Origin: Candidatus Alcyoniella australis
GTDB taxonomy: Bacteria; Lernaellota; Lernaellaia; JAVCCG01; Alcyoniellaceae
Reading direction: 5' to 3'
Length of the DNA stretch: 62,842 nucleotides
NCBI GenBank assembly: GCA_030765605.1
Contig: JAVCCG010000126.1
Span: forward strand, 1 to 62,842
How positions within the stretch are numbered: the first letter of the stretch is position 1; each line of letters opens with the position of its first letter. A program made the translations under genes and the position numbers. Under the pieces are notes generated by a model, which did not search any database, was not told the DNA's origin, and saw only the letters and a list, made by a program, of their open reading frames with translations. Below, in pieces: positions 42,660 to 50,881 of the stretch.

Positions 42660-43745
42660 CTACCCTCCGAAGTCCCTGCTGTCGATTACTTCGTTGATCC
42701 GCCGGGCGATCTGCGCCGGATCGTCGGACTCGATCCGGCCGATCAAACGGCCCGAGACGTAAAGCTGCCAGCTATCGGCGCTACGCGCCACAACGCCCAG
42801 ATCAGCCTCACGGCACTCGCCCGGCCCGTTGACCGTGCAGCCCATTACCGCCACTTCCAGCGGCTCCGTTCGGTCGCCAAGCTCAAGCTCGAGCCGTTCT
42901 GCGACCGCGGCCACATCCGCCGCGGCCCTGGCGCATGTTGGACAGGAAACTACTGATATTCCTCGTGATCTTAGCCCGACAGCCCTGAGAATTTCCCATC
43001 CGGCTCGTACTTCGGGCAGCGGATCTCCGCTTAAAGAAACACGGATCGTATCCCCGATACCCTCCAAAAGCAAGACGCCGATGCCCACTGCGCTGCGGAT
43101 CGCGCCGCTGAAACGGGTGCCTGCCTCGGTGACCCCGACGTGCAGCGGATAGTCGCAATTTTGTGCGGCCAAACGGTAGGCGGCGATGGTCAATCCGACG
43201 TTGGAGGCCTTGAGGCTAAGCTTGATCGCGGTGACCCCGTGCTCCTCAAATGCCCGCGCCTGACCAAGCGCCGACTCGAGCATCGCCGCGGGCGTCACGC
43301 CGCCGTGTTTCTCGACCAACGAGCGCTCCATGCTGCCCGCGTTGATCCCGATGCGCACCGGCACGTTGGCGACGCACAGCGCCCGCGCCAACTGCGCCAC
43401 GTGACGCTCGCCGCCCAGGGTCCCGGGATTGACGCGCAGGCCCTGGACCCCGGCGTCGAGGGCGGCCAGGGCCAGGTTGTGGTCGAAATGGATGTCGGCC
43501 ACCAGCGGCAGCGGGCTGTGTTTGCAAATCGTGCAAAGAGCGCGCGCCGCCTCGTTGTCGGGAACCGAGCAACGCACGATCTCGCAGCCGACCGCTGCTA
43601 GGCGCTCGATCTGCGCCAGGGTCGCGTCCGCGTCCGCAGTGGAGGTGTTGGTCATCGACTGCACGCTGACCGCAGCGCCGCCGCCGACCTCCACCGCTCC
43701 GACCTTCAGTCGGCGCGTGCGCTCGCGGGGAAGCTTAATCTCCAT
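42660..43745 (-). CDS. ispG: 4-hydroxy-3-methylbut-2-enyl diphosphate synthase
   Basis: A 361-residue iron-sulfur enzyme of the MEP isoprenoid pathway. I start at ATG 43745; the TIM barrel follows directly. Cluster cysteines are in VSCPTCARA (Cys268, Cys271) and GCTVNGPGE (Cys303) with the fourth ligand Glu310. It overlaps the ntrX stop by 11 bases and is followed by proS. Confidence 0.96.
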   Translation of the reverse strand: MEIKLPRERTRRLKVGAVEVGGGAAVSVQSMTNTSTADADATLAQIERLAAVGCEIVRCSVPDNEAARALCTICKHSPLPLVADIHFDHNLALAALDAGVQGLRVNPGTLGGERHVAQLARALCVANVPVRIGINAGSMERSLVEKHGGVTPAAMLESALGQARAFEEHGVTAIKLSLKASNVGLTIAAYRLAAQNCDYPLHVGVTEAGTRFSGAIRSAVGIGVLLLEGIGDTIRVSLSGDPLPEVRAGWEILRAVGLRSRGISVVSCPTCARAAADVAAVAERLELELGDRTEPLEVAVMGCTVNGPGECREADLGVVARSADSWQLYVSGRLIGRIESDDPAQIARRINEVIDSRDFGG

Positions 43746-45126
43746 GCTCGTCGCCCCCCCCGGCGCGCTCCGCGGAAAGCTCGATCCCGTAGCCCTTGAT
43801 CTTGCGGTGCAGGTGCGTGCGCTCCACACCGATGGCCGCCGCGGTGTGCGTAACGTTGAAATTATTTTCGCTGAGTTTGCGCAGCAAATACTCGCGCTCG
43901 AACATCGCCCGCGCCTCTCGCAATCCCTGAGCCTCCATCGCTCCCAGGCCGCCCACGGCGTTGACGCCGCTCAGCGCCTCTTGCACGTTGCGCGCCTCGA
44001 TCTGTTCGCCGCGGGTCATAATCAGCAGCCGCTCGACGATGTTCTTCAGCTCACGCACGTTTCCCGGCCAGGAATGCGCTCGCAACGCGGTCACGGCTTC
44101 GGACTTGAAGCTCTTGAGCGGCAGGGCCGATCGCGCGGCGAACTCGGTGGAGAAGGCCTCGACGAACAGCTCGACGTCTTCCAGCCGTTCGCGCAACGGC
44201 GGCACGTGGATCGGCACCACATTCAGCCGATAGTACAGATCCTCGCGGAACTGCCTGCGAGCCATCAGCTGCTGCAGGTCCTTGTTGGTCGCGGCGATGA
44301 TCCGCACGTCGACGCTGATCGGCTCGACGCCGCCCACGCGCTCGAACACCTGCTCCTGCAAAATGCGCAACACCTTGGCCTGAGTTTTGAGGCTCATGTC
44401 GGCGATCTCGTCGAGAAACAGCGTGCCGTTGTCGGCCATATCGAACTTGCCCTTGCGGCGCGCCGTGGCGCCGGTGAACGACCCCTTCTCGTGGCCGAAC
44501 AGCTCGCTCTCGATCAGCTCCTCGGGAATCGCCGCGCAGTTGACCTCGACGAACGGTCCGCTGCTGCGACGCGAGCTGATGTGGATCTGGCGCGCCACCA
44601 GCTCCTTGCCCGTGCCGTTCTCGCCGGTGATCAGCACGTAGCCCTCGGTGGGCGCGACCAGCTCGATCTGTTCGCTGACCGCCTCGATTTTGGCGCTGCG
44701 GCCGACCAGCTCGTAGCGCTGCTCAAAGCGCTCGCGAAGCAGCATGTTCTCCATTTTCAGCCGCTGCATCTCGATCACGTGCTCGATGGTCAGCACGATC
44801 TCGGGCAGCGAGATCGGCTTCTCCACGAAGTCGTAGGCCCCGAGTTTGGTGGCCTTTACCGCGGTCTCGATGTTGCCGTGGCCGCTGATCATGATCACCT
44901 CGATCTCGGGCCGTTCGCGCTTGAGCTGCTCGAGCACCGACATGCCGTCGCGGCCGGGCATCCAGATGTCGAGCAGCACCACGTCCGGTGCGCTCTCCGC
45001 CGCGATCTTCAGCGCCTGCTCGCCGTCGGCCGCGACGACCACGTCGAAACCCTCGTCGCGCAGCACGCCGGCCAGGGTCTCCCTGATCCGTTGCTCGTCG
45101 TCGACCACCAACACGCGTTTACTCAT
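43735..45126 (-). CDS. ntrX: Sigma54-dependent response regulator, NtrX type
   Basis: A 463-residue NtrC-family activator. The receiver accepts phosphate at Asp53 (LLDIWMPG). The AAA+ domain has Walker A GENGTGKE (168-175) and the sigma54-contact loop GSFTGA (215-220), where the canonical motif is GAFTGA. A Fis-type HTH closes the protein (THTAAAIGVERTHLHRKIKGY). It is coupled to ntrY, its likely kinase, and lies 4 bases downstream of it. Confidence 0.93.
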   Translation of the reverse strand: MSKRVLVVDDEQRIRETLAGVLRDEGFDVVVAADGEQALKIAAESAPDVVLLDIWMPGRDGMSVLEQLKRERPEIEVIMISGHGNIETAVKATKLGAYDFVEKPISLPEIVLTIEHVIEMQRLKMENMLLRERFEQRYELVGRSAKIEAVSEQIELVAPTEGYVLITGENGTGKELVARQIHISSRRSSGPFVEVNCAAIPEELIESELFGHEKGSFTGATARRKGKFDMADNGTLFLDEIADMSLKTQAKVLRILQEQVFERVGGVEPISVDVRIIAATNKDLQQLMARRQFREDLYYRLNVVPIHVPPLRERLEDVELFVEAFSTEFAARSALPLKSFKSEAVTALRAHSWPGNVRELKNIVERLLIMTRGEQIEARNVQEALSGVNAVGGLGAMEAQGLREARAMFEREYLLRKLSENNFNVTHTAAAIGVERTHLHRKIKGYGIELSAERAGGGDEHGD

Positions 45127-45130
45127 CGCC

Positions 45131-47359
45131 CTACGCCCTTCCCGTCTGCTTGCCCAGCGGCAGCTCGATCAGCACGATCGTGCCCCGCGGCTCGTTGCTT
45201 CGTACGCGGATGTAGCCGTTGTGATCGGCGACGATCCGCTTGACGATCGCCAGCCCCAGGCCGGTGCCGTCGGGCTTGGTCGAGGCGTAGGGCTCGAACA
45301 GCCTGCCCGCCATCTGCGGCAAAATTCCCGCGCCGTCGTCCGCGACCGCGATGCGCACGGAGCCGCCGTCCTCAAGCATCGAGGTACTGATCTCAATTTT
45401 TCCCTCGCCGCGGATGCTGTCCACGGCGTTGTCCAGCAGGTTGATCAGCGCGCGCCGCAACTGGTCGGGATCGACCGGGACCAACGGCAAACGCGGATCG
45501 TGCTCCTGTTGGAACTCGATGCGCTTGTGCGCCTGCTGGTGCAGCACCAGGGTCTCGGCGATCAGCTCGCGTAAATCGGTCAGCTGCGGCTTGGCATCGG
45601 CCATGCGCGCGAACATCGAGAACTCGTTGACCATGTTCTTCAGATCGCCCACCTGGTCGATGATCATCTTCGTACACTCGTCGAACACCGCGTCGTCCGC
45701 GCTGAAGCGCTCCAGGTAGCGCTTGCGCAGCCGTTGGGCCGAGAGCTGGATCGGGGTCAGCGGATTCTTGATCTCGTGGGCGATACGCCGCGCAACCTCC
45801 TGCCAGGCGGCCATACGCTGGGCGCGCAGCAGCTCGGACAGATCTTCGAACACCACAACCGTGCCTCCGGCGCGGCCCACGCTGCCCTCGGCTCCAAGAT
45901 TGGTCACACTGACCAGCAGGTGCTTGAGCTCACCGTGAACCGCGATCTCGGTCTGGCGGCTGAGCGTCTGCTGCCCGCTGCGTCCCAGATCGCGCAGCAT
46001 GATGCGAATCACGTCCACGTGCTCGGCCTGGATCACTTCGACGTAACGCCGGCCGACGATCTGCGCGCCCTCGAGCTTGAGCAGCGCGCGCGCCGCCTCG
46101 TTGGCCAAGCTGATCCGGCCGCTACGGTCCAGTCCGATCACGCCTGCGCCCACGCTGCGCAGGATCGTCTCCATATAATGCCGACGTTGCTCCAAATCGA
46201 AGTTGGTGCTCTCGATCTGGGCCTTGCTCAGCTTGAGGTCAGAGGCCATGCGGTTGAAGCTGTTGACTAACTGCGCCAGCTCGTCGTCCGGCGGCAGCTC
46301 AACGTGCACGTCGAGGTTGCCCGCGGCCACTTGATCCGTGGCCTCGGCCAGGCGCTGGATCGGCACCACCAGGCCGCGGCTGAGGTAGATCCCGAACCAA
46401 CTGGCCGAGAACAGAATCAGCAGGCTGATGCTGGTCAGGATCACCAGGTAGCCCAAGCGGATCGGTTGGCTGAGCAGACGGAACTGGTCGTAGTTCGACA
46501 CGGCCTGCGCCACCTGCTGCATCCCGGCGTACACGTCCTGCGGCAGGTGCACGGTAAGCACGATCACTCCCACGGGACCGGCCTGCGAACCGGTTTCGTA
46601 GACCAACGATACGCCGCGCACCAGCTGGCCGCCCTTGTACGAACCGCTGAGCGCGGACGAGGGCTGTCCCAACTCGAGGTAGTGCGGCATGTTCTCGCTG
46701 TAGATCTGCTGCGACAGATCGAGCCCTTTAAAGCGCTGAACCTTTCCAGTACGCGCGTTGTAGACCTCCACCGCGTCCACGTCGAGGTTCTGGAAGGCAT
46801 TGAACACGAACTCGAGCAGGTCGTTCTCGCACCCATCGTCTAGCAGCCCGGCCGACTCGACCTGGCGCGCCAGGCCCGAGCTGGCTACCTGCACCCCGCG
46901 CTCGTAGACCCGGTACTGTTGCTGCGCCAGCTGCAGGCTACCGTGCAACGCGCGGGTGATCGTCGGCGAGAGGTAGCGATCGAGGCTCGCCGCGGTGAGG
47001 GTCCAGGCCACGTAGAACAGCAGCACCGTGGGGATCAAGGCAAAGCCGACGAAGGCCACCATCAGCTTGGTGCGCAGCTTGCTCCCCAACACGCCCGTGC
47101 GGCGCTCCATCACCAGCTTGGTCACGTTGCGCAGGATCAGGAACAGCAGCAGGATGATCAGGATGATGTTCAAATCGAGCAGCGCGAAGAAGACCATCGT
47201 CGGCCCGTAACCGCCGACCTGGGGCAGCCGCACCGTGACCGTCTGCATCACGAACACCACCACCACGGCTACGGCCAGGGCGATCATCAGCACCACGTCG
47301 CGGCGTCTGCGGCGTCGCGCCGAATCGTCGAGCAGCCGCTCGTCGTACTCGCGGCTCAT
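45131..47359 (-). CDS. ntrY: Sensor histidine kinase, NtrY type
   Basis: A 742-residue kinase. The start ATG overlaps the DUF4390 stop (ATGA). It has several N-terminal membrane helices, a periplasmic loop, HAMP (LVVPIQRLAEATDQVA), a PAS domain and a HisKA/HATPase module with phospho-acceptor His528 in RIAHEIKNPLTP. ATPase boxes read LINLLDNAVDS and DGTGLGLAI. This is the NtrY layout and it is followed by ntrX. Confidence 0.93.
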   Translation of the reverse strand: MSREYDERLLDDSARRRRRRDVVLMIALAVAVVVVFVMQTVTVRLPQVGGYGPTMVFFALLDLNIILIILLLFLILRNVTKLVMERRTGVLGSKLRTKLMVAFVGFALIPTVLLFYVAWTLTAASLDRYLSPTITRALHGSLQLAQQQYRVYERGVQVASSGLARQVESAGLLDDGCENDLLEFVFNAFQNLDVDAVEVYNARTGKVQRFKGLDLSQQIYSENMPHYLELGQPSSALSGSYKGGQLVRGVSLVYETGSQAGPVGVIVLTVHLPQDVYAGMQQVAQAVSNYDQFRLLSQPIRLGYLVILTSISLLILFSASWFGIYLSRGLVVPIQRLAEATDQVAAGNLDVHVELPPDDELAQLVNSFNRMASDLKLSKAQIESTNFDLEQRRHYMETILRSVGAGVIGLDRSGRISLANEAARALLKLEGAQIVGRRYVEVIQAEHVDVIRIMLRDLGRSGQQTLSRQTEIAVHGELKHLLVSVTNLGAEGSVGRAGGTVVVFEDLSELLRAQRMAAWQEVARRIAHEIKNPLTPIQLSAQRLRKRYLERFSADDAVFDECTKMIIDQVGDLKNMVNEFSMFARMADAKPQLTDLRELIAETLVLHQQAHKRIEFQQEHDPRLPLVPVDPDQLRRALINLLDNAVDSIRGEGKIEISTSMLEDGGSVRIAVADDGAGILPQMAGRLFEPYASTKPDGTGLGLAIVKRIVADHNGYIRVRSNEPRGTIVLIELPLGKQTGRA

Positions 47360-47988
47360 CGATCGCTCCACAGGCTCTGGTCGATGTAGACGCGGGTCCA
47401 CTCGGTCTCCAGATCCCAGAACGTGACAAAGAACAGCAGAGAATCCAGAAACGGCGGCAGCTCCACGCTGCGTAGCTCGGCCTTGACCTCGACGTAGTAG
47501 CGCTGGTCAGGCTCGAGCACCGAGTGGATCACCAGCGGTATGTCGCGAATCGTGGACATCAGATCGTGCGCAGCCTGGAAATCCTTGGTTACCGCGGCCT
47601 GCCCCTGGCTTGAGGGGTCGACCGTGTACTCCTGGCGCAATGTGTCGTAAGAGATCGTGCGCCGCACCTCAATGGTGGCGATCCGCTCGTCGGTCCAGCC
47701 CGAACGCTCGCGCGCCATGTGCACCTGGAAGGTAAAAGTCGTGGGCAGACCCGAGAGAATCCCCTCGTCGACCTTCTGGGTGAACGCTCCCTCCACCTCA
47801 AAATCGACCATCAGAAACAGGCCTTCGGAATGGACCTCGACCAATTTGACCCGCGGCTGTTCATGGGCCCAGGCAGCGGACGTGGCACACAACACACAGA
47901 TTGCCAGCAGCAGCGCCAGCGGGCGCACCCCACGCGGCCCGCGACAGGTTTTACTCGTTAATACGTGTGGTAAGCCGACATAGTGCAT
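47356..47988 (-). CDS. DUF4390 domain protein
   Basis: A 210-residue exported protein (signal peptide region to AWA). The conserved C-terminal motif FFVTFWDLETEWTRV and PPFLDS mark the DUF4390 family, which in deltaproteobacteria regularly sits just before ntrY. The start could instead be an internal GTG (VRPLALLLA) that gives a shorter signal peptide. It may be an accessory to NtrY sensing, by gene order only. Confidence 0.85.
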   Translation of the reverse strand: MHYVGLPHVLTSKTCRGPRGVRPLALLLAICVLCATSAAWAHEQPRVKLVEVHSEGLFLMVDFEVEGAFTQKVDEGILSGLPTTFTFQVHMARERSGWTDERIATIEVRRTISYDTLRQEYTVDPSSQGQAAVTKDFQAAHDLMSTIRDIPLVIHSVLEPDQRYYVEVKAELRSVELPPFLDSLLFFVTFWDLETEWTRVYIDQSLWSDR

Positions 47989-48088
47989 GCGATTGTGGCG
48001 GCTATCCTACTGTGGGACGCAGGCTAGTTCAAGGGAAACTGTTGTAAAAATGCAGCACCGAGTCCGTCCCAAATGAGCGCTGGATCAT

Positions 48089-48832
48089 CTATTGCGCGGG
48101 CCAGCCTTGCATACACAGCGGCTTTTCCAGGTGGCTTTCCTCGAGCAACTCCTGGTTGTTCATGATCTCGAGCGTGGGGCCGTCGGCGGCCACGCGTCCC
48201 TGATTGAGCACGATGCAGCGCTGGCACAAATCGAGCACCATGTCCAAATCGTGAGAAGCAATGATCTTGGTATGCTCAAATGTCTTGAGCATCTCGATCA
48301 GTTGCCGTCGGCTTTTCGGATCGAGGTTCGAGGTCGGCTCGTCCATCACCAAAATATTGGGCGACATCGAAAGCACGGTGGCGATCGAAACGGCACGCTT
48401 CTCGCCGCCGGAGAGTTTGTAGGGCGGACGGTCCCGCAGATGCTCGGCTCCGACGATCCGTAGAGCGCGCACCACGCGCGACTCGACATCGTCCGGCGGC
48501 AGGCCCATGTTCAGCGGGCCGAAGGCCACGTCGTCGAACACCGTGGGCATGAAAAGCTGGTCGTCGGGGTCTTGAAACACCATGCCCACAGTTCTGCGGA
48601 TCAGGCCCAAGGTGCCCTTGGACAGCATGGTGTCGCCGATCTGCAGCGTGCCCGCGTTGGGGATCAGGCAGCCGTTCAGATGCTGAAGCAGGGTCGATTT
48701 GCCCGCGCCGTTGGCCCCGACGATCGCCACCGACTCGCCGTGGGTAATGCGAAAGGACACTCCCCGAACGGCCTGGGTGCCGTCGGGGTAGCTGTAGTGG
48801 ATCTGCTTGGCCTCGACGATGTGGTGGCTCAT
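48089..48832 (-). CDS. cbiO: Ni/Co ECF transporter ATPase CbiO
   Basis: A 247-residue ABC ATPase of ECF-type metal importers. Walker A is GANGAGKS (39-46), Q-loop FQDPDDQLF is typical of CbiO/EcfA, signature LSGGEKR and Walker B ILVMDEPTSNLD follow. The ATG overlaps the cbiQ stop as ATGA. Confidence 0.94.
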   Translation of the reverse strand: MSHHIVEAKQIHYSYPDGTQAVRGVSFRITHGESVAIVGANGAGKSTLLQHLNGCLIPNAGTLQIGDTMLSKGTLGLIRRTVGMVFQDPDDQLFMPTVFDDVAFGPLNMGLPPDDVESRVVRALRIVGAEHLRDRPPYKLSGGEKRAVSIATVLSMSPNILVMDEPTSNLDPKSRRQLIEMLKTFEHTKIIASHDLDMVLDLCQRCIVLNQGRVAADGPTLEIMNNQELLEESHLEKPLCMQGWPAQ

Positions 48833-49641
48833 GTGAATATACCTGTGACCGATTCGCCGATCAGGCGTGAGAGGTTGAAAAAGCGCAGCCCGACGAACAG
48901 CGCCGACCAGCCCAGCACGAACGCCGCGTCGCGAGGGCCGAAGGCAAGGGGCTTGAACGCCGGGATCTCGCCGGAAAATCCCCGGCAGCTCATCGCCAGA
49001 TGAATCCGCTGCGCCCGGTCCAGGGTACGCAACAGCAGATGGCCCACCATTGACCCGAAAGTGCGGATGTTGGTGCCCTTGCCGTTGAAGGTCCGCAGGG
49101 CGCGTGCGCGCACCATGCGCAGTGATTCGTCCACGAGCACGAACAGGTAACGATAGAAGAACATCAGCTGCGTGACGAAGATCTGCGGCACCCCGAGTCG
49201 TCCCATTGCCGTGCAGACCGAGTTGAACCCGGTCACGGCCACCAGGGTCAGTGCGGCGCTGACTGTTAACACGAACCGAACAATGATCGAGGCAAAGGAA
49301 ATCCAGCCCGCGGAGATCTCCAACGGGCCCAGCGTCATCATGATCTGGCGATCGATCAGCGGATTGAAGATGCCGATCAGCACGGCAAAGGGCGCCACCA
49401 CCGCGATCTTGCGCGCCAGGAACGATGTCGGGATGTTGCCCCACAGGCACAGCGCGGCCGGGTAGATCAGAAAAGGGATCAGCGCCGAGACCTCGTAGCG
49501 CCCGAAAGAGACGACCGCAACGATGAAGACCATCGTGGTCAACAGCTTGGCCCGTCCGTCCAGACGATGGATCGGCGTATCCTGCGCAGAGAGCCGGTCT
49601 ACGGCCCCGAGGTCGAATGTCTCAATATTGATCTTCGGCAT
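48829..49641 (-). CDS. cbiQ: Ni/Co ECF transporter transmembrane subunit CbiQ
   Basis: A 270-residue polytopic EcfT-type protein with the cytoplasmic coupling motifs RMVRARALRTF and LDRAQRIHLAMSCRG (the A-R-G/A-x-x-x-R-G type). It couples CbiO to the substrate-binding CbiM. It lies 55 bases after cbiM; a stray copy of the hairpin element may fill that gap. Confidence 0.93.
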   Translation of the reverse strand: MPKINIETFDLGAVDRLSAQDTPIHRLDGRAKLLTTMVFIVAVVSFGRYEVSALIPFLIYPAALCLWGNIPTSFLARKIAVVAPFAVLIGIFNPLIDRQIMMTLGPLEISAGWISFASIIVRFVLTVSAALTLVAVTGFNSVCTAMGRLGVPQIFVTQLMFFYRYLFVLVDESLRMVRARALRTFNGKGTNIRTFGSMVGHLLLRTLDRAQRIHLAMSCRGFSGEIPAFKPLAFGPRDAAFVLGWSALFVGLRFFNLSRLIGESVTGIFT

Positions 49642-49669
49642 TTACAATCACATGTTGCGGATCAACGAA

Positions 49670-49696
49670 GCGGCTTGCGCGCCGCGACGTGGCTCG
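49670..49696 (-). repeat. Possible solitary copy of the hairpin element
   Basis: GCGGC-TTGCGC-GCCGC (49670-49685) followed by GACGTGGCTCG resembles the diverged element at 7510 (stem, then CGTGGCTCG). It falls in the cbiM-cbiQ gap. The match is short. Confidence 0.3.
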
Positions 49697-50755
49697 TCAG
49701 GGTTTGCGCACAGTAATCTGGGCGGTCGCGGTCTTACGCCGTTTGAGCACAAAGGCGATCAGCGTCGCCAACAGCAGGGTCAGTACGCTGCCGATCAGGC
49801 CTGAAACGCTGGTCCCCGCCTGCACCGCGGGCCACGCTTCCTCCGCCTCGTGCTGCGCCTCGTCTTGCTCTGCGGTCTTGAATCCGTAGTCCGGCAGGAA
49901 TGCGGTCCTCTCCTGTAACCCGGCGAGCTTATCGTACACTTCGGCCCCCGGAGTCTCCAACTCCTCGTGCCCCGAGGTTTTGAACATCGACCATTCCAGG
50001 CCGTCGGGATGGCCGGAGGCGAACCAGGAGAAGATCGCGCCGATCACAATCGTGGCCACCGCCAAACCAGCGAGCACGTTGCGGGTTGAAAACGATCCAT
50101 ACGGTTTGGATCCGGCCGCCGCCTGGATGATCTCGGGCCGCGCCTGCCAGACGAAGAGCACCACCGCGGCCGTGGCCAGGCCCTCGACAATGCCGATGCC
50201 CAGGTGGATCGGCTGCATCAGCAGCACAAAGGTGCCAAACGGCAGCGATGAGATGCCCGAGAAAAGTGTTTCCAATACCACGGCGAATGCGCCGAGTTGC
50301 AGCCCGACGATCGCGGCGATCAGCGAGCCGGTGATAATCTTCCCCCGCGATGGCTGCAAGCCGGCGATGGTCTTGAAAATCAGCGGGTAGGCGATAAAGC
50401 AGGGGAAAAAGCCCAGATTGAAAATGTTGCATCCCAGGGCCAGCAGTCCGCCGTCGGCAAAGAACAGGGCCTGAACCGTAAGCACCGAGGCCATGGCTAA
50501 AAACGCCGCGTAGGGCCCCAGCAAAATGGCCATGATCAGCCCGCCCCCCAGATGGCCGCTGGATCCGGTGGCCGGGATAGTAAAATTAATCATCTGGGCG
50601 GCAAAAATGAAAGCCGCGGCCACGCCCATCAGCGGGACCTTGCTCTGGTCCATCTCCTGCTTGACCTTCTTGGAGCTGTAGCCGATCAGGACCGCGGTCG
50701 CAGTCCACATGACTCCGCCGACCGTCGGTGAGATCAGGGCGTCAGCCATGTGCAT
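49697..50755 (-). CDS. cbiM: Ni/Co ECF transporter substrate-binding protein CbiM with PDGLE domain
   Basis: A 352-residue membrane protein beginning MHMADALISP; the N-terminal Met-His supplies metal ligands, so this start is firm. The CbiM core (residues 1-210) is fused to a C-terminal PDGLE domain (PDGLEW near 250) and a last membrane helix, the CbiN-like function merged into one chain. Ni or Co import is expected; with hypAB nearby, nickel is the better guess. Confidence 0.93.
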   Translation of the reverse strand: MHMADALISPTVGGVMWTATAVLIGYSSKKVKQEMDQSKVPLMGVAAAFIFAAQMINFTIPATGSSGHLGGGLIMAILLGPYAAFLAMASVLTVQALFFADGGLLALGCNIFNLGFFPCFIAYPLIFKTIAGLQPSRGKIITGSLIAAIVGLQLGAFAVVLETLFSGISSLPFGTFVLLMQPIHLGIGIVEGLATAAVVLFVWQARPEIIQAAAGSKPYGSFSTRNVLAGLAVATIVIGAIFSWFASGHPDGLEWSMFKTSGHEELETPGAEVYDKLAGLQERTAFLPDYGFKTAEQDEAQHEAEEAWPAVQAGTSVSGLIGSVLTLLLATLIAFVLKRRKTATAQITVRKP

Positions 50756-50828
50756 GATTCAACCCTCGCCTAAAAAGTCTCAATCGACATCCGACATTGG
50801 ACTTGAGATGAATTGTTCGAATGCCTCG

Positions 50829-50855
50829 GTAGTACGTTTTTCAATTTTGTACTAC
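50829..50855 (-). promoter_or_regulatory. Inverted-repeat operator of cbiMQO, NikR style
   Basis: GTAGTAC-N13-GTACTAC, an exact 7-13-7 inverted repeat, overlaps the -10 and the predicted start of the cbiM promoter. The layout matches NikR operators (half-sites with 13-16 base spacers), though the half-site differs from the E. coli form. No regulator gene is adjacent. Confidence 0.6.
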
Positions 50856-50874
50856 TGTCGCGGGCGCCCGTCAA
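50846..50874 (-). promoter_or_regulatory. Promoter of cbiMQO
   Basis: On the minus strand TTGACG (50874-50869), 17-base spacer, TACAAA (50851-50846). One arm of the inverted repeat covers the -10. Confidence 0.5.
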
Positions 50875-50881
50875 CCCGGGA

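Noticed and set aside
50756-50828. Cobalamin or nickel riboswitch ahead of cbiM
   Set aside because: The leader is only about 80 bases, with no B12-box or NiCo four-way junction pattern; the inverted repeat at the promoter is a better explanation for control.
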